From contig NZ_WMBB01000013.1 in NCBI RefSeq assembly GCF_009708175.1, forward strand, positions 124,001-188,000: a stretch of 64,000 nucleotides of DNA, given 5' to 3'. The position numbers were made by a program, and so were the translations under genes. Source of the stretch: Nocardia aurantiaca. GTDB lineage: Bacteria > Actinomycetota > Actinomycetes > Mycobacteriales > Mycobacteriaceae. A model generated the notes under the pieces. It ran no database searches and was not told the origin of the DNA. It saw nothing but the letters and a program-made list of their open reading frames with translations. Of the stretch, positions 1-7,982 are shown one piece after another; positions within the stretch are counted from its first letter, which is position 1, and the number at the start of each line of letters is the position of its first letter.

Positions 1-3
1 TCG

Positions 4-345
4 ATGACCGATCCGTCTGATGACCTGGACGCCCTGCGCGCACTGATCAGCCACCGCTACGTCGTGGAGATCCTCGACGCCGTAGCGAGTTCCCCGCGAA
101 CGTTCCGCCAGCTGACCGCGACTGTCGGGCCCCACCACGCGATCGAAGCCGCACTGCGAATCCTCGCCTCCCACCGGCTGATCGAGACCGATCAGCACGG
201 CAGCTGGGACCGGCGGCCGGTGGGCGCGACCTGCATCCAACTCACTGACCGCGGTCGGTACACGGTCTCAACCCTCTCGAGCCTGGCAGTATGGACCGCC
301 CTCTACGAACGAACCGATCATGGCCATCGTGATCGATCGAACTGA
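4..345 (+). CDS. Winged-helix (HxlR/ArsR-like) transcriptional regulator
   Basis: A 113-residue protein with the layout of a small winged-helix regulator: an N-terminal helix (ALISHRYVVEILDAV), a recognition segment (FRQLTATVGPHHAIEAALRI), a turn into LIETD, and a wing ending TDRGRYTV. The 'LTDRGR' wing is typical of HxlR/MarR-type proteins, and the whole protein is one DNA-binding domain with no visible sensor domain. The ATG is 4 bases from the window edge, so any promoter and upstream partner lie outside. The target is unknown. It could equally be called a generic helix-turn-helix protein. Confidence 0.6.
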   Translation: MTDPSDDLDALRALISHRYVVEILDAVASSPRTFRQLTATVGPHHAIEAALRILASHRLIETDQHGSWDRRPVGATCIQLTDRGRYTVSTLSSLAVWTALYERTDHGHRDRSN

Positions 346-726
346 TCATGACCTGGCAGCGCGCAGACTCGGATCTGCATGATGGTGCCGCCGTGAACCG
401 TTGCGGGAGTGTGTAATCCGACCCCGGAACGCCGGAGGAGCGGGTCGTGGTGGATCAAGAATCGCTCGAGGAACCTGCGAGAGCGAACGGGAGCGGCCGA
501 TATCGAGGCCGGTGAGCAGGTCGGCGACGTTCCTGCCGACCATAAGTCCGCCGAGGTACGAGGTGAACAGTGCCCGGCAGCGTGGCGCGACGCGGCGAGC
601 ACGTTGCGCGTTTCAGATGCGCTCGACGCGGGACATGCCGGATTTGCCGTGCGCTTCCGGCCATAGTCTGTCGACAACGCGAGAACCGCAGGCCGGCGAC
701 CCGCGGTTCGCACAGATGGGGACCGG
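346..726. other. Intergenic stretch, no supportable gene
   Basis: This 381-base gap separates the regulator from the end of the efflux-pump gene. Open frames exist on both strands, but their composition is Arg/Ser/Pro-rich in the way of non-coding GC-rich DNA. On the minus strand a short run (RALFTSYLGGLMVGRNVADLL) looks more protein-like. It is closed by a stop just upstream and degenerates downstream, so it may be a gene relic. No clear promoter or hairpin was found. Confidence 0.4.
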
Positions 727-2202
727 CTAGTGCTGGCCGGCCAGGTCGGCCTGGGCCTCCTTGTCCGCAGCCGGAGACGGCGCGATGCCGACCGTCTGGG
801 TCGAGGTGAAGAACGCCGCGGTGACAGCGCAGACCGCTAGCAGGATCACTGTGAGGTACAGCGAGTCGGTCAGAGCCGAGGCATAGGGCGCCTTGACGAG
901 GTCCGGGAGGTGGCCCGCTTCGCCGGACGAGGCGGGCAGCGAATGCGCCGCCATGCGCGCGGTGAGGAGCGCGCCGATGCCCGCGCTACCGAGCACCGAG
1001 CCGACCTGGCGGGTGGTGTTGTAGATACCCGAGGCCGCCCCCATCTGCTGCAGCGGCAGACTTCGCAGCGCGGTCGCCGGCAGCGGCGCCCAAATACAGG
1101 AGCTGCCGACACCGCACAGCGCCGACATCACACACATCAGCGCGATGGACCCGTGCGGGGTGGCGAGGCTGATGAACCACAACACCGCCACAGTGAACAG
1201 CGCGAAGCCGAATGTCAGCAGATAACGCGGCGATACTTTGTCCGAGAGCTTGCCGACCACCGGCGACAGGATGGCCGAAACGACTGCCATCGGAGCGAAC
1301 ACCAACGCCCCCTTGGTCGGAGACAGGTCGCGCACCGCCTGCAGATAGAAATACGACGGCACCATCTGCGCCGTCATCGCCGCGCCCAGCGCTCCGGTCG
1401 CCACGTTGCCGAGCGAGAAGTTGCGGTTGCGGAACAGGCCCAGCGGCACCAGCGGTTCGATCTTCGTGCGGCCCTGGCACACCAGGAACAACGCGAGGAC
1501 GATGAGACCGCCGAAGATCAGGCCCCACACCCAGCCCGCCCAGTCGTAGGTGTTGCCCTCCTGGATGCCGAACACCAATGCCGACATTCCGATCGCGACG
1601 ACAATCACTCCGGGGATGTCGAAGCGATGATCGTTCGTCGGCAGCGCCGGAACCAGCCACGCGCCCAACCCGAACGCGATCAAGCCGATCGGCACGTTGA
1701 CATAGAAGATCCACTGCCATCCGCCGCTGTCGATGAGGGCACCGCCGAGGATCGGGCCGACCAGCGTCGCGATGCCCGCGACTCCGCCCCACACTCCCAT
1801 CGCCGCGCCACGCTTGTCCCACGGGAAGATGCGGCCGATCACCGCCATGGTCTGCGGCGCGATCAACGCCGCACCGAGACCCTGCACGGCCCGTGCGGCG
1901 ATCAGCGAGCCGATGCTGCCCGCCAAGCCACACCACAGCGACGCCAGCGTGAAGACGGCAAGTCCCCCGAGATACAGGTATTTCGGTCCGAATCGGTCGC
2001 CGAGGCGGCCGGTGATGAGCAACGGCACCGCAAAGGTGAGCAGATAGGCGCTGGTCACCCAGATCACCTTGGACATATCGGTGTGCAGGCCGCTCATGAT
2101 CGCCGGGTTCGCCACCGCGACGATGGTCATGTCCAGCAGAATCATGAAGTAGCCCACGCATAGCGCGCCCAGCGCCCCCCAGGGGTTACGTTCGGCTGTC
2201 AT
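727..2202 (-). CDS. DHA2-family (14-TM) MFS drug efflux transporter
   Basis: A 491-residue major facilitator. Helix 1 carries the DHA2 signature MILLDMTIVAVANPAI, followed by TSAYLLTFAVPLLITGRLGDRFG (loop 2-3 motif A), the RAVQGLGAALIAPQ segment, and GGWQWIFYVNVPIGL, the usual motif between helices 5 and 6 of EmrB/QacA proteins. Length fits 14 membrane segments. The open frame extends upstream to 2727, but that part is antisense to the divergent tetR gene. The ATG at 2202 has a GAGGACGGGG ribosome site and begins right before the first helix. It likely exports hydrophobic drugs by proton antiport. The divergent TetR gene is its probable repressor. Confidence 0.85.
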   Translation of the reverse strand: MTAERNPWGALGALCVGYFMILLDMTIVAVANPAIMSGLHTDMSKVIWVTSAYLLTFAVPLLITGRLGDRFGPKYLYLGGLAVFTLASLWCGLAGSIGSLIAARAVQGLGAALIAPQTMAVIGRIFPWDKRGAAMGVWGGVAGIATLVGPILGGALIDSGGWQWIFYVNVPIGLIAFGLGAWLVPALPTNDHRFDIPGVIVVAIGMSALVFGIQEGNTYDWAGWVWGLIFGGLIVLALFLVCQGRTKIEPLVPLGLFRNRNFSLGNVATGALGAAMTAQMVPSYFYLQAVRDLSPTKGALVFAPMAVVSAILSPVVGKLSDKVSPRYLLTFGFALFTVAVLWFISLATPHGSIALMCVMSALCGVGSSCIWAPLPATALRSLPLQQMGAASGIYNTTRQVGSVLGSAGIGALLTARMAAHSLPASSGEAGHLPDLVKAPYASALTDSLYLTVILLAVCAVTAAFFTSTQTVGIAPSPAADKEAQADLAGQH

Positions 2203-2325
2203 ATCCCCGTCCTCGATTTCTATGTTGACCGACACAAAAATAGGTAGCAGTGCCTCGGAAGCCGCGTCAAGAGATATCTTTGATGGACGACACAGAATTC
2301 GTGGGACCAGAAAGGCAGGTGGAGG
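2203..2325. promoter_or_regulatory. Divergent promoter region between efflux pump and TetR gene
   Basis: The 123-base gap is AT-richer than its flanks. It holds an 8-base palindrome AGATATCT at 2272-2279 and a TTGACC hexamer at 2225-2230. TetR repressors usually bind inverted repeats in such shared regions; which element is the operator cannot be settled from one sequence. Confidence 0.35.
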
Positions 2326-2931
2326 ATGGGAGAGCGTGGTCGTCCCCGCGGCTTCGACCGCGACGCGGTGCTCCGGCAGGCGATGGTCGCGTTCTGGAGC
2401 AACGGGTATGAGGGGACGTCGATGACAGACCTCACGGCCGCGATGGGGATCGCCTCGCCCAGCATCTATGCCTGCTTCGGCTCCAAGGAACAACTCTTCA
2501 GGGAGGCTGTCGAGCTGTACGACTCGATCGCGGGCAATCCGTCGCGGCTCGCGCTCGACCACGCACCCGTCGCCCGTGAGGCGGTACACGGAATGCTGTC
2601 CACGAGCGCCGACTTCTACGCCGATCCCGCGACTCCGCCCGGATGCATGGTCGTCATGGCCTCCGCTGGGACCGCGATGAGTCAAGACGTCCAGGATTTC
2701 CTCGCCGGTCTTCGTCGCGGTATGCAAGCCGCGATCGTGGCCCGGCTGCGACGCGCGGTCGACGAGGGTGACCTTCCTGGCGAGGCAGCTGTCGAGACAA
2801 TGGCCGCGTTTTACACCACGGTCCAGCAGGGCATGTCGATACAGGCCCGCGATGGTGCCACCCGCGCCGACTTGGAGGCCATCGTCACCGCCGCCATGTC
2901 GGCATGGGAACCGTTAGCGGGCATACGCTGA
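2326..2931 (+). CDS. TetR/AcrR-family transcriptional repressor
   Basis: A 201-residue regulator. The N-terminal helix-turn-helix is clear: GRPRGFDRDAVLRQAMVAFW, then YEGTSMTDLTAAMGIASPSI and YACFGSKEQLFREAV, the standard TetR signature. The C-terminal part (about residues 80-200) resembles the TetR_C ligand domain of the Rv/YxaF-like group, including PPGCMVV near the middle. The ATG at 2326 follows GGTGGAGGATGGG, with spacing that suits this start. It is divergent from the DHA2 pump 123 bases away, so it probably represses that pump until a pump substrate binds. The partner is inferred from position only. Confidence 0.85.
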   Translation: MGERGRPRGFDRDAVLRQAMVAFWSNGYEGTSMTDLTAAMGIASPSIYACFGSKEQLFREAVELYDSIAGNPSRLALDHAPVAREAVHGMLSTSADFYADPATPPGCMVVMASAGTAMSQDVQDFLAGLRRGMQAAIVARLRRAVDEGDLPGEAAVETMAAFYTTVQQGMSIQARDGATRADLEAIVTAAMSAWEPLAGIR

Positions 2932-3105
2932 CGCTTCCTTTCACCGAGAACGACGCTGCCCACAGTTCATCGGCGAAATTCATTGCACAACAGTCGTTTC
3001 GGTTGCCGGAATGACACTGCGCAAAGCTTCGATGACGACGCCGACCAGAGCGTCCGCGCGTTCGGCGGACAGCCCCGCGCAGCCATACACCTGCTAGTGC
3101 TTCGT

Positions 3106-3534
3106 TCAGCAGGGCTTGCTGAGGCGCCCGGTCAGAATCGTGGCGCGGGCCAGCTGGACTTTGCGGGCCTGGCCGGAGGCGAATGCCATCAGGCCGAACG
3201 GGGTCCGGAGCCGGAGCTCGTCCTCGACGCGCGTGCCTTCCGGGGCGGCCGTGAGGTCGAAGCGATAGGCCATGTGGACGCCGCCGGGGCTGTTGACCTC
3301 GCCCCAGACGGCTTTGCCCGGTGTTCCTTGAAGAGACACCCGGATACGGTTGTCGTATTTCAGCGCGAGGACACGGAACCGTTCAACCGCCACGTACGAG
3401 CCCTCCCGAACGTCCTCGACGGCCACGACCAGCGGCGAAAGACCGATGTAGTTCTCGGGCCGGGTCAGATGCTCGTAGGCCGCTTCCACTGGGGCGGGGA
3501 CGGTGAACGCGTTACGGAGAATCTTTTCGGGCAC
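3106..3534 (-). CDS. SRPBCC-family (START/Bet v1-like) protein
   Basis: A 142-residue, single-domain protein beginning MPEKILRNAFTVPAPVEAAY, the typical SRPBCC opening in which the first strand is followed by a helix (EHLTRPENYIGLSP). The remainder alternates strands (YVAVERFRVLAL, IRVSLQG, GVHMAYRFDL, TRVEDELRLRTP) and ends in a long C-terminal helix, as in polyketide cyclase/dehydrase-like lipid-binding folds. Such proteins bind hydrophobic ligands; none can be named here. It stands alone, with a 170-base gap upstream of its stop and recombinase debris upstream of its start. Confidence 0.7.
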   Translation of the reverse strand: MPEKILRNAFTVPAPVEAAYEHLTRPENYIGLSPLVVAVEDVREGSYVAVERFRVLALKYDNRIRVSLQGTPGKAVWGEVNSPGGVHMAYRFDLTAAPEGTRVEDELRLRTPFGLMAFASGQARKVQLARATILTGRLSKPC

Positions 3535-3626
3535 CCCCGAACTCTAGCGGTCATGCCGGATGGGGCTCGGCGAACACCGGGGAGAGGCCCACTGGCCCAG
3601 TCGATTCCAACCGCACGGGTACGCCG

Positions 3627-3826
3627 TCACTGGCCACCGTTCGCGGGCCACGTATCGGCGAACCAAGACGGAACAGGTGTTGGACGTGGTCGATTCAGGC
3701 TGCGGCAGCGCGGCGTTCGAGCATCTGCCGGATGCCGCGGTCGGTCATGCGGCCGAGATTTCCCGGCCAGAGGGCGGTTTCGTCGGTCTTGGCTTTCGGA
3801 TGCTCGGCGCGGACCCCGTAGGTACT
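3627..3826 (-). pseudogene. Decayed tyrosine recombinase (phage integrase) C-terminal fragment
   Basis: Read on the minus strand, two frames together give a tyrosine-recombinase catalytic core. One frame reads LWPGNLGRMTDRGIRQML then ERRAAAA, a stop at 3695-3697, then IDHVQHLFR. The other carries FADTWPANGG. In intact integrases of actinomycetes these join as '...GI..ML.RR...AGI..VHPHLFRHTFA..WL..GG', with HLFRHT holding two of the catalytic residues. Here the segment has a nonsense codon and a frameshift between HLFR and FADTW, and no N-terminal half or nucleophile Tyr. It is a relic of an integrated element and lies about 1.2 kb from the tRNA-like fragment. Confidence 0.6.
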
Positions 3827-4002
3827 CGTGGAGGCCGCTCCGCGTCATCGGCTGGGTCCGGCAGAAGTTGTGCCCGTGTTTGTGGGGCGGGCCAATGCGG
3901 TCGGCGAAGAGTGCTCGAGATGCGCTGTCTCCTGAGGTCGGTCCCACCGGCAGGCCGTTGAGGCAGCTCGTCGGTACGTGGCCGAGTGAGGCGCAGCTTC
4001 AG

Positions 4003-4713
4003 TCAGATGTCGCTTTTGGTGGCCACACCCGTGATCAGCGGTCGAACAATCGGGGGCATTCCCCGCCACGACGTTTCCTGCACGTCTTCGAGCGCCAGCC
4101 CGCACGCCTGGATCAGTTCGAGGGTGGCGCGGTTGCAGTGGCAGCCCTCCGCGAACCGGCGCCACGGGCCGGCGAGGCGGTCTTGCCAGTGCGCAAGTCG
4201 TGGCGACTCGGCGCGTACGTGCTCGAGAAACAGCAGCCGGCCGCGGGGGCGCAGTACGCGCCCGATCTCCTGCAACACCGGATCAGGGTCATCGACGGTG
4301 CACAACACCAGTGTTGAGACGACCGTATCGACGGTTTCATCCGCGAACGGCAGTTGTTCCGCCGATGCGTCGAGCACACGTGCGCGAAGTTGACTGCTGC
4401 GCAGCCTCCGCGCCAACCGCGTACGCATCGCGGCCTCCGGCTCGGTCAAGATCAGCTCGTCAAGGTCGGCGGGGTAGTGCCCCAGGTTCAGGCCGGTACC
4501 GCTGCCAAGCTCGACAGTCCGCCCCCTCGCGTAGCTGAGCAGATTTCGCCGGCGAGGACCCATACCAGCCCTCTCGCCCACCCATAGCAGAGGGTCGTAC
4601 AGCGCCGCGAAAGTCCGGGCCCATAGGTCCGAGCCCTCCGCTGCTGCCGCCGGGACGGCGCCACTGCTCACGGACTCGACAGTACGCCGACGAGCATCAT
4701 CACGTAAGCCCAT
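4003..4713 (-). CDS. Class I SAM-dependent methyltransferase (UbiE/PmtA-like)
   Basis: A 236-residue methyltransferase. The SAM-binding glycine loop is VELGSGTGLN (about residues 67-76), followed by the acidic ribose contact at ILTEPEAAM, then motif II/III positions DASAEQLPFADETVDTVVS, and LVLCTVDDPDPVLQEIGRVL with the Leu-Arg-Pro-Gly-like LRPRGRLLFLEH. This pattern is shared with UbiE/COQ5 and phosphatidylethanolamine N-methyltransferases. The N-terminal LYDPLLW segment is typical of the small lipid or quinone methyltransferases next to phospholipid genes. The substrate is not determinable. It is monocistronic as far as can be seen. Confidence 0.75.
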   Translation of the reverse strand: MGLRDDARRRTVESVSSGAVPAAAAEGSDLWARTFAALYDPLLWVGERAGMGPRRRNLLSYARGRTVELGSGTGLNLGHYPADLDELILTEPEAAMRTRLARRLRSSQLRARVLDASAEQLPFADETVDTVVSTLVLCTVDDPDPVLQEIGRVLRPRGRLLFLEHVRAESPRLAHWQDRLAGPWRRFAEGCHCNRATLELIQACGLALEDVQETSWRGMPPIVRPLITGVATKSDI

Positions 4714-4947
4714 CTCGTCGAGCAGGGCGGTGGCAGTTCGCGGTGCGCCTCACTTCGCGGCCCGGCAACAGACCGTGGCGCGGGCTCTTCTGTGGGTTCA
4801 GCCGGACTGAGGCGTTTCGACGCCGACGACGGGCGCAGTGTTTTGGGATGCAAACCGCTGCTATGCGCAGAAGCCAAGGCGGGACGTGCTTCGTACTGGA
4901 ACGGGTCGACGGAACGAGGCGGGGTATCCGCAGGTGAAAGGCAAATT

Positions 4948-4995
4948 GTGGGGCAGGGCTCGAACCCGCGACCAATGGATTATGAGATCAATCAG
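4948..4995 (-). pseudogene. 3'-half tRNA relic with CAT anticodon loop (possible att site)
   Basis: The minus strand shows an anticodon-loop sequence CTCATAA, then a T-arm (GCGGG-TTCGAGC-CCTGC, a workable 5-bp stem) and an acceptor-like GCCCCAC end. No 5' half, D-arm or matching acceptor strand precedes it, and the anticodon stem does not close. Such 3' tRNA halves are what integration of an element into a tRNA gene leaves behind. It lies 120 bases from an intact CAT tRNA of different sequence and 1.1 kb from the recombinase relic. Confidence 0.5.
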
Positions 4996-5071
4996 GCTTG
5001 CCACTGTTCTGACCTGGGAAAATCCTGCTGAAAACCGACCAAGACGACAAAATTCGTTGGTCTTCGAGCCC

Positions 5072-5106
5072 CCCCGCCTCCGGGCCTCCCTCACACGGGG
5101 GCGGGG
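5072..5106 (-). terminator. Inverted repeat just downstream of the tRNA
   Basis: Arms CCCCGCC (5072-5078) and GGCGGGG (5100-5106) face each other across a GC-rich 21-base loop, about 10 bases past the tRNA 3' end on the minus strand. It could be a weak intrinsic terminator or processing hairpin; no T-run follows directly. Confidence 0.35.
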
Positions 5107-5115
5107 TCTTCGACG

Positions 5116-5189
5116 TGCCCCCGGCCGGGCTCGAACCGGCAACCAGACGATTATGAGTCGTCGGCTCTAACCTATTGAGCTACAGGGGC
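5116..5189 (-). tRNA. tRNA with CAT anticodon (tRNA-Met or tRNA-Ile2)
   Basis: A complete 74-nt cloverleaf on the minus strand. The acceptor is GCCCCTG pairing with CGGGGGC, with discriminator A. The D-arm is AGCTC..GAGC. The anticodon stem GACGA/TCGTC closes loop CTCATAA, giving anticodon CAT. The T-arm is GCCGG-TTCGAGC-CCGGC. No CCA is encoded. CAT can be elongator Met, or Ile2 after lysidine modification; the loop sequence alone fits both, and the acceptor was not compared with references. The gene marks a boundary: toxin locus 1 starts about 200 bases away. Confidence 0.9.
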
Positions 5190-5396
5190 GTGCCTTGGGC
5201 ACCCTAGCAAGACAACAGTTGACCGACAAACCCAACACTGACCACGGCATCAGCGCTTCATGAAGCCTGTCCGCTCAGACACCTGCTTCCCCACGCCAGA
5301 CCGCAGCTGTCCAGGCACCTGCCGATCAAGATCGGCAGGTCGAACGTTAGTGATGGTAACCTCTGCGGCTATGAGTGAAGTGGGGGCTCTGGCGGC

Positions 5397-5681
5397 TTGT
5401 CCGTTGTTCCTGAGGATGTACAGGCACTGGGTCGATTCGCCCTGGATGTAGCCGGAACACTACGCTCGGCGCTGGAATCAGCAGGGCGAGACGTTGACTC
5501 ACTCACCTGGACCGGGGCGGCAGCTAAATCCTTCAGCACCGGCTGGGACGAATGTACTGACGGCGGAAATAGCATCATCGACGCCCTGACCACGCTGGCC
5601 AACTCGCTCGGGGTTGCCGCCGATACCTACACCAGCCACGATCTTCTGTCCGCGGAGCGGTTCACGAGCCTGGATCTCTGA
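5397..5681 (+). CDS. WXG100/ESAT-6-like small protein
   Basis: A 94-residue helical protein with a central WTG turn (LTWTGAAAKSFSTGWDE, about residues 36-52) between two predicted helices, the hallmark of WXG100 substrates of type VII secretion. A TTG start at 5397 is used because no in-frame ATG or GTG precedes it; a GTGGGGG stretch lies about 12 bases upstream. One base separates its stop from the next gene's GTG, which encodes a second WXG-like protein. Both precede a toxin gene. They probably act as the secretion partners of that toxin. Confidence 0.7.
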   Translation: MSVVPEDVQALGRFALDVAGTLRSALESAGRDVDSLTWTGAAAKSFSTGWDECTDGGNSIIDALTTLANSLGVAADTYTSHDLLSAERFTSLDL

Positions 5682-5682
5682 C

Positions 5683-5985
5683 GTGAACGACGACGAATAC
5701 TCCGTAGACCTCAACGAACTGGACTCGATCGTGACCCGCCTGTCGGATCTCGCGAAATTCCTCACCGACCAGTTCGCAGCGATGGACACCAAGGTGACCA
5801 CCTTGCGCGCAGGCAGCTGGGACAGCGATGCAGCCGCAGCGTATGAGGATGCTCACCGCCAATGGCTCGCAGGCGCAAAAGAATTCGCGCAAGGCGTCAG
5901 CGACATGAGCACCGCCGCAAGCAATGCTCACCATCACTACACCGCAGCAATCGGGGCAAATATCCAGATGTTCCGTGGCAGGTAA
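5683..5985 (+). CDS. WXG100-family-like protein, partner of the adjacent toxin
   Basis: A 100-residue helix-turn-helix hairpin protein. The turn motif is SWDSDAAAAYEDAHRQWL, where W-D-S replaces W-X-G, and the following helix has the Y/F..AH..W spacing usual for WXG100 proteins. The GTG at 5683 lies one base after the previous stop, arguing for coupling; the frame is open to 5614, but that would overlap the preceding gene. Its stop is 3 bases before the toxin start. Together with the preceding gene it probably forms a secreted heterodimer or a chaperone for the toxin's N-terminal domain. Confidence 0.7.
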   Translation: MNDDEYSVDLNELDSIVTRLSDLAKFLTDQFAAMDTKVTTLRAGSWDSDAAAAYEDAHRQWLAGAKEFAQGVSDMSTAASNAHHHYTAAIGANIQMFRGR

Positions 5986-5988
5986 CCC

Positions 5989-7407
5989 ATGGTTGATGTA
6001 AATCCGCAGGTGTTTTACGACGGCGCCAAGATCCTCACCGATCTCGGCACCGATATCGATGCCGCTACCACCAAACTCATTAACGCGCTCAACGATACTG
6101 GGTCGATGTCCGGGTCCAGCGATGCGGCCAAGCAATGGGCCACCAGCTATGACACCCGAGCCGCCGATACCATCGACAATTCCCGCAAACTCGCTCAGAC
6201 ATTACAATATTTCGCCAGTTTGGTAAGCCTGGCAGGCTATAATCACGCTCTGGCCAATTATAACGCAAACACCAATCCCAATAAAGGCGCTGGCCCCATC
6301 AAGCCAGCCTCGGTGCCCCCACCAGTTGAATTATGTTGGATAGGAGCGCCAGCTGCTGGTGGTCCCGGCAAGGGACTCCTGTGCAAGATTTCCCAGGTGA
6401 TGGACCAAATCCACGTACATATCCCTGACGGCGACACCGATAAACTCGGCAAGGCCGCCCAAGCCTGGCGCGACTTTTCCGGAACTGCGGCCATCTCCCA
6501 AGCTGGTTCCCAGATCGGCGACGTCGGCAAGAAACTTGCCGAGATCGACTCGCCCGAGATGCATGATCTGCAGGACCAGCTGACCAAGCTCAACCGATCC
6601 GGCCAGAATATCCCCAAGTCCGCGAATCAACTTGCAACCGCCTGCGACAACCTGAAAAAGCCTACCGACGAAGTACGCAAAACAATAAAGAATGCGTTCC
6701 TGGAACTCGAAAAATCCATTATAATTTATCTGGCCATCGACATCCTCGCCACCTTTGTCACCGCTGGCGCTGGCGTAGTCCTAACGGTCGCCACAGCCGC
6801 CAAGTTCGCCAAAGATATCGACGCTTGCGCAACAACGGTCAACGAGGCTGTGACAGTCTCCAAGATTGAAGACATCGCCGTCGCAGCAGCTAAAGAAGAA
6901 CGCATTCTTGCCGATGCCAGCAAGGAACTGGACGACGTCGCCAACCTCGAAGCCAAGACGATCGAAGAAGAAACGAGCGGAACCGGCTCCGGCACACAGC
7001 TCACTTCCGATCAACTGGCTGGCAAGCAAGCGGCCGACGATGTGCGGGCCAGACTCGCAGCGAACGGCGAGACTATTTCCAAGGGCAGAAATGTCGCCGT
7101 CGCGAGGGGAGCTATCGACGGCGAGGAGATATCGCTGGACGCGGTCAGTGAAACAAAGACACCTTCTGGCACGGTCCAAATGCCAGAAAGCCCAACCTTG
7201 AACCCCATCTCAGTGGATGGTTCTGTCGAACGTCCCGCCGATTCTGAATTCAAGATTCTAGACCAGCTGGCCCAGAAACTTAACCCAGACTCCAAGGGGG
7301 TCATCAACCTGTACACCGAACGCGAACCATGTCCTGCATGCGATAATGTAATCAAGCAGTTTCAGGATAAGTTCCCCGGAGTGAAAGTGAATGTGACCAA
7401 TGGCTAA
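5989..7407 (+). CDS. Type VII polymorphic toxin with C-terminal BURPS668_1122-type deaminase domain
   Basis: A 472-residue protein. Residues 1-90 are helical and WXG-like (FYDGAKILTDLGTDIDAATTKL). A Pro-rich break follows, then a long helical middle with one hydrophobic stretch (IIIYLAIDILATFVTAGAGVV, about 243-263). The last 60 residues contain DSEFKILDQLAQKL, then INLYTEREPCPACDNVIKQF and FPGVKVNV. DSE plus PCxxC is the zinc/proton-shuttle pair of the cytidine-deaminase fold as seen in the BURPS668_1122 (PF14424-type) toxins. The predicted action is deamination of nucleic acid bases in a target cell. A+T content is higher than in neighbouring genes, suggesting transfer. The immunity gene overlaps its end by 8 bases. 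Confidence 0.75.
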   Translation: MVDVNPQVFYDGAKILTDLGTDIDAATTKLINALNDTGSMSGSSDAAKQWATSYDTRAADTIDNSRKLAQTLQYFASLVSLAGYNHALANYNANTNPNKGAGPIKPASVPPPVELCWIGAPAAGGPGKGLLCKISQVMDQIHVHIPDGDTDKLGKAAQAWRDFSGTAAISQAGSQIGDVGKKLAEIDSPEMHDLQDQLTKLNRSGQNIPKSANQLATACDNLKKPTDEVRKTIKNAFLELEKSIIIYLAIDILATFVTAGAGVVLTVATAAKFAKDIDACATTVNEAVTVSKIEDIAVAAAKEERILADASKELDDVANLEAKTIEEETSGTGSGTQLTSDQLAGKQAADDVRARLAANGETISKGRNVAVARGAIDGEEISLDAVSETKTPSGTVQMPESPTLNPISVDGSVERPADSEFKILDQLAQKLNPDSKGVINLYTEREPCPACDNVIKQFQDKFPGVKVNVTNG

Positions 7408-7873
7408 CCCAGAGAGTATGCAGGCAATGGAGTCCCTGCGCCATGATCTGCTAATTTCCGGCATCGCTACGTCTCCGAGCGAGATCATCGGATGCTCGGG
7501 CAATGAAATAGCTCAGGTCGTCGCCACTGCCGGGTCTTTCCCAATTCCCGACGCGTACATCGCATTTCTGGAAGTATTCGGCAGGAAAGCCGGTGACCTG
7601 TTCAGAGGGACTGACCTATTCTTCCCTGGATGTCTCGATGCGAAGGATTCTGCAATCGATGTTGCCAGCGGTCCAGACGAGACGTTGACCCTGGAGAATC
7701 GGTTCTTCTTCGGACACCATCAGGGCTACAAGGTCTACTTCTTCGAGCTGGGATCTGAAGCCGTGTACGGATACCAAGAGGGCTACCCCCATGTCCACAA
7801 GCTGGCCGACTCATTGGTTGATTGGCTGCGTCACGCTCTCGGGGTTCAAAAAGAAATAGTGGGCAAAAACTAA
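7400..7873 (+). CDS. SMI1/KNR4 (SUKH-1)-type immunity protein
   Basis: A 157-residue protein with the SMI1/KNR4 pattern: GCSGNEIAQVVATAGSFPIP followed by AYIAFLEVFGRKAGDLFRGTD, FFPG, a late FFFGHHQGYKVYFFELG and VYGYQEGYPHVHKLADSLVDWL. SUKH proteins are the commonest immunity partners of deaminase and nuclease toxins. It starts inside the toxin gene (8-base overlap), so the two are translationally coupled, as expected for protection of the producer. It shares the toxin's lower GC content. It presumably binds the deaminase domain in the cytoplasm. Confidence 0.8.
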   Translation: MANPESMQAMESLRHDLLISGIATSPSEIIGCSGNEIAQVVATAGSFPIPDAYIAFLEVFGRKAGDLFRGTDLFFPGCLDAKDSAIDVASGPDETLTLENRFFFGHHQGYKVYFFELGSEAVYGYQEGYPHVHKLADSLVDWLRHALGVQKEIVGKN

Positions 7874-7982
7874 AACAAGCGTTGGCACCAGCCTTCCCGG
7901 CAAGTTGCCCCTGCGGGGTTAACATATTCACCCAGAACTCTCCAAAATCGCAAGTTTGCACTTGACCACCAGAGGATTATCG

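Noticed and set aside
318..713. Minus-strand 131-codon frame in the first gap
   Set aside because: No motif, Arg/Ser-rich throughout, and it lacks a ribosome site; a short protein-like run in another frame is closed by a stop, so at most a relic.
2983..4317. Long plus-strand open frame of 444 codons
   Set aside because: It is antisense to the SRPBCC and methyltransferase genes and crosses recombinase debris; its Arg/Gly/His-rich composition is that of a high-GC shadow frame.
5371..5448. Alternative start ATG 5371 for the first WXG100-like gene
   Set aside because: It is not in the same frame as the WXG segment; only TTG 5397 leads into the conserved frame.
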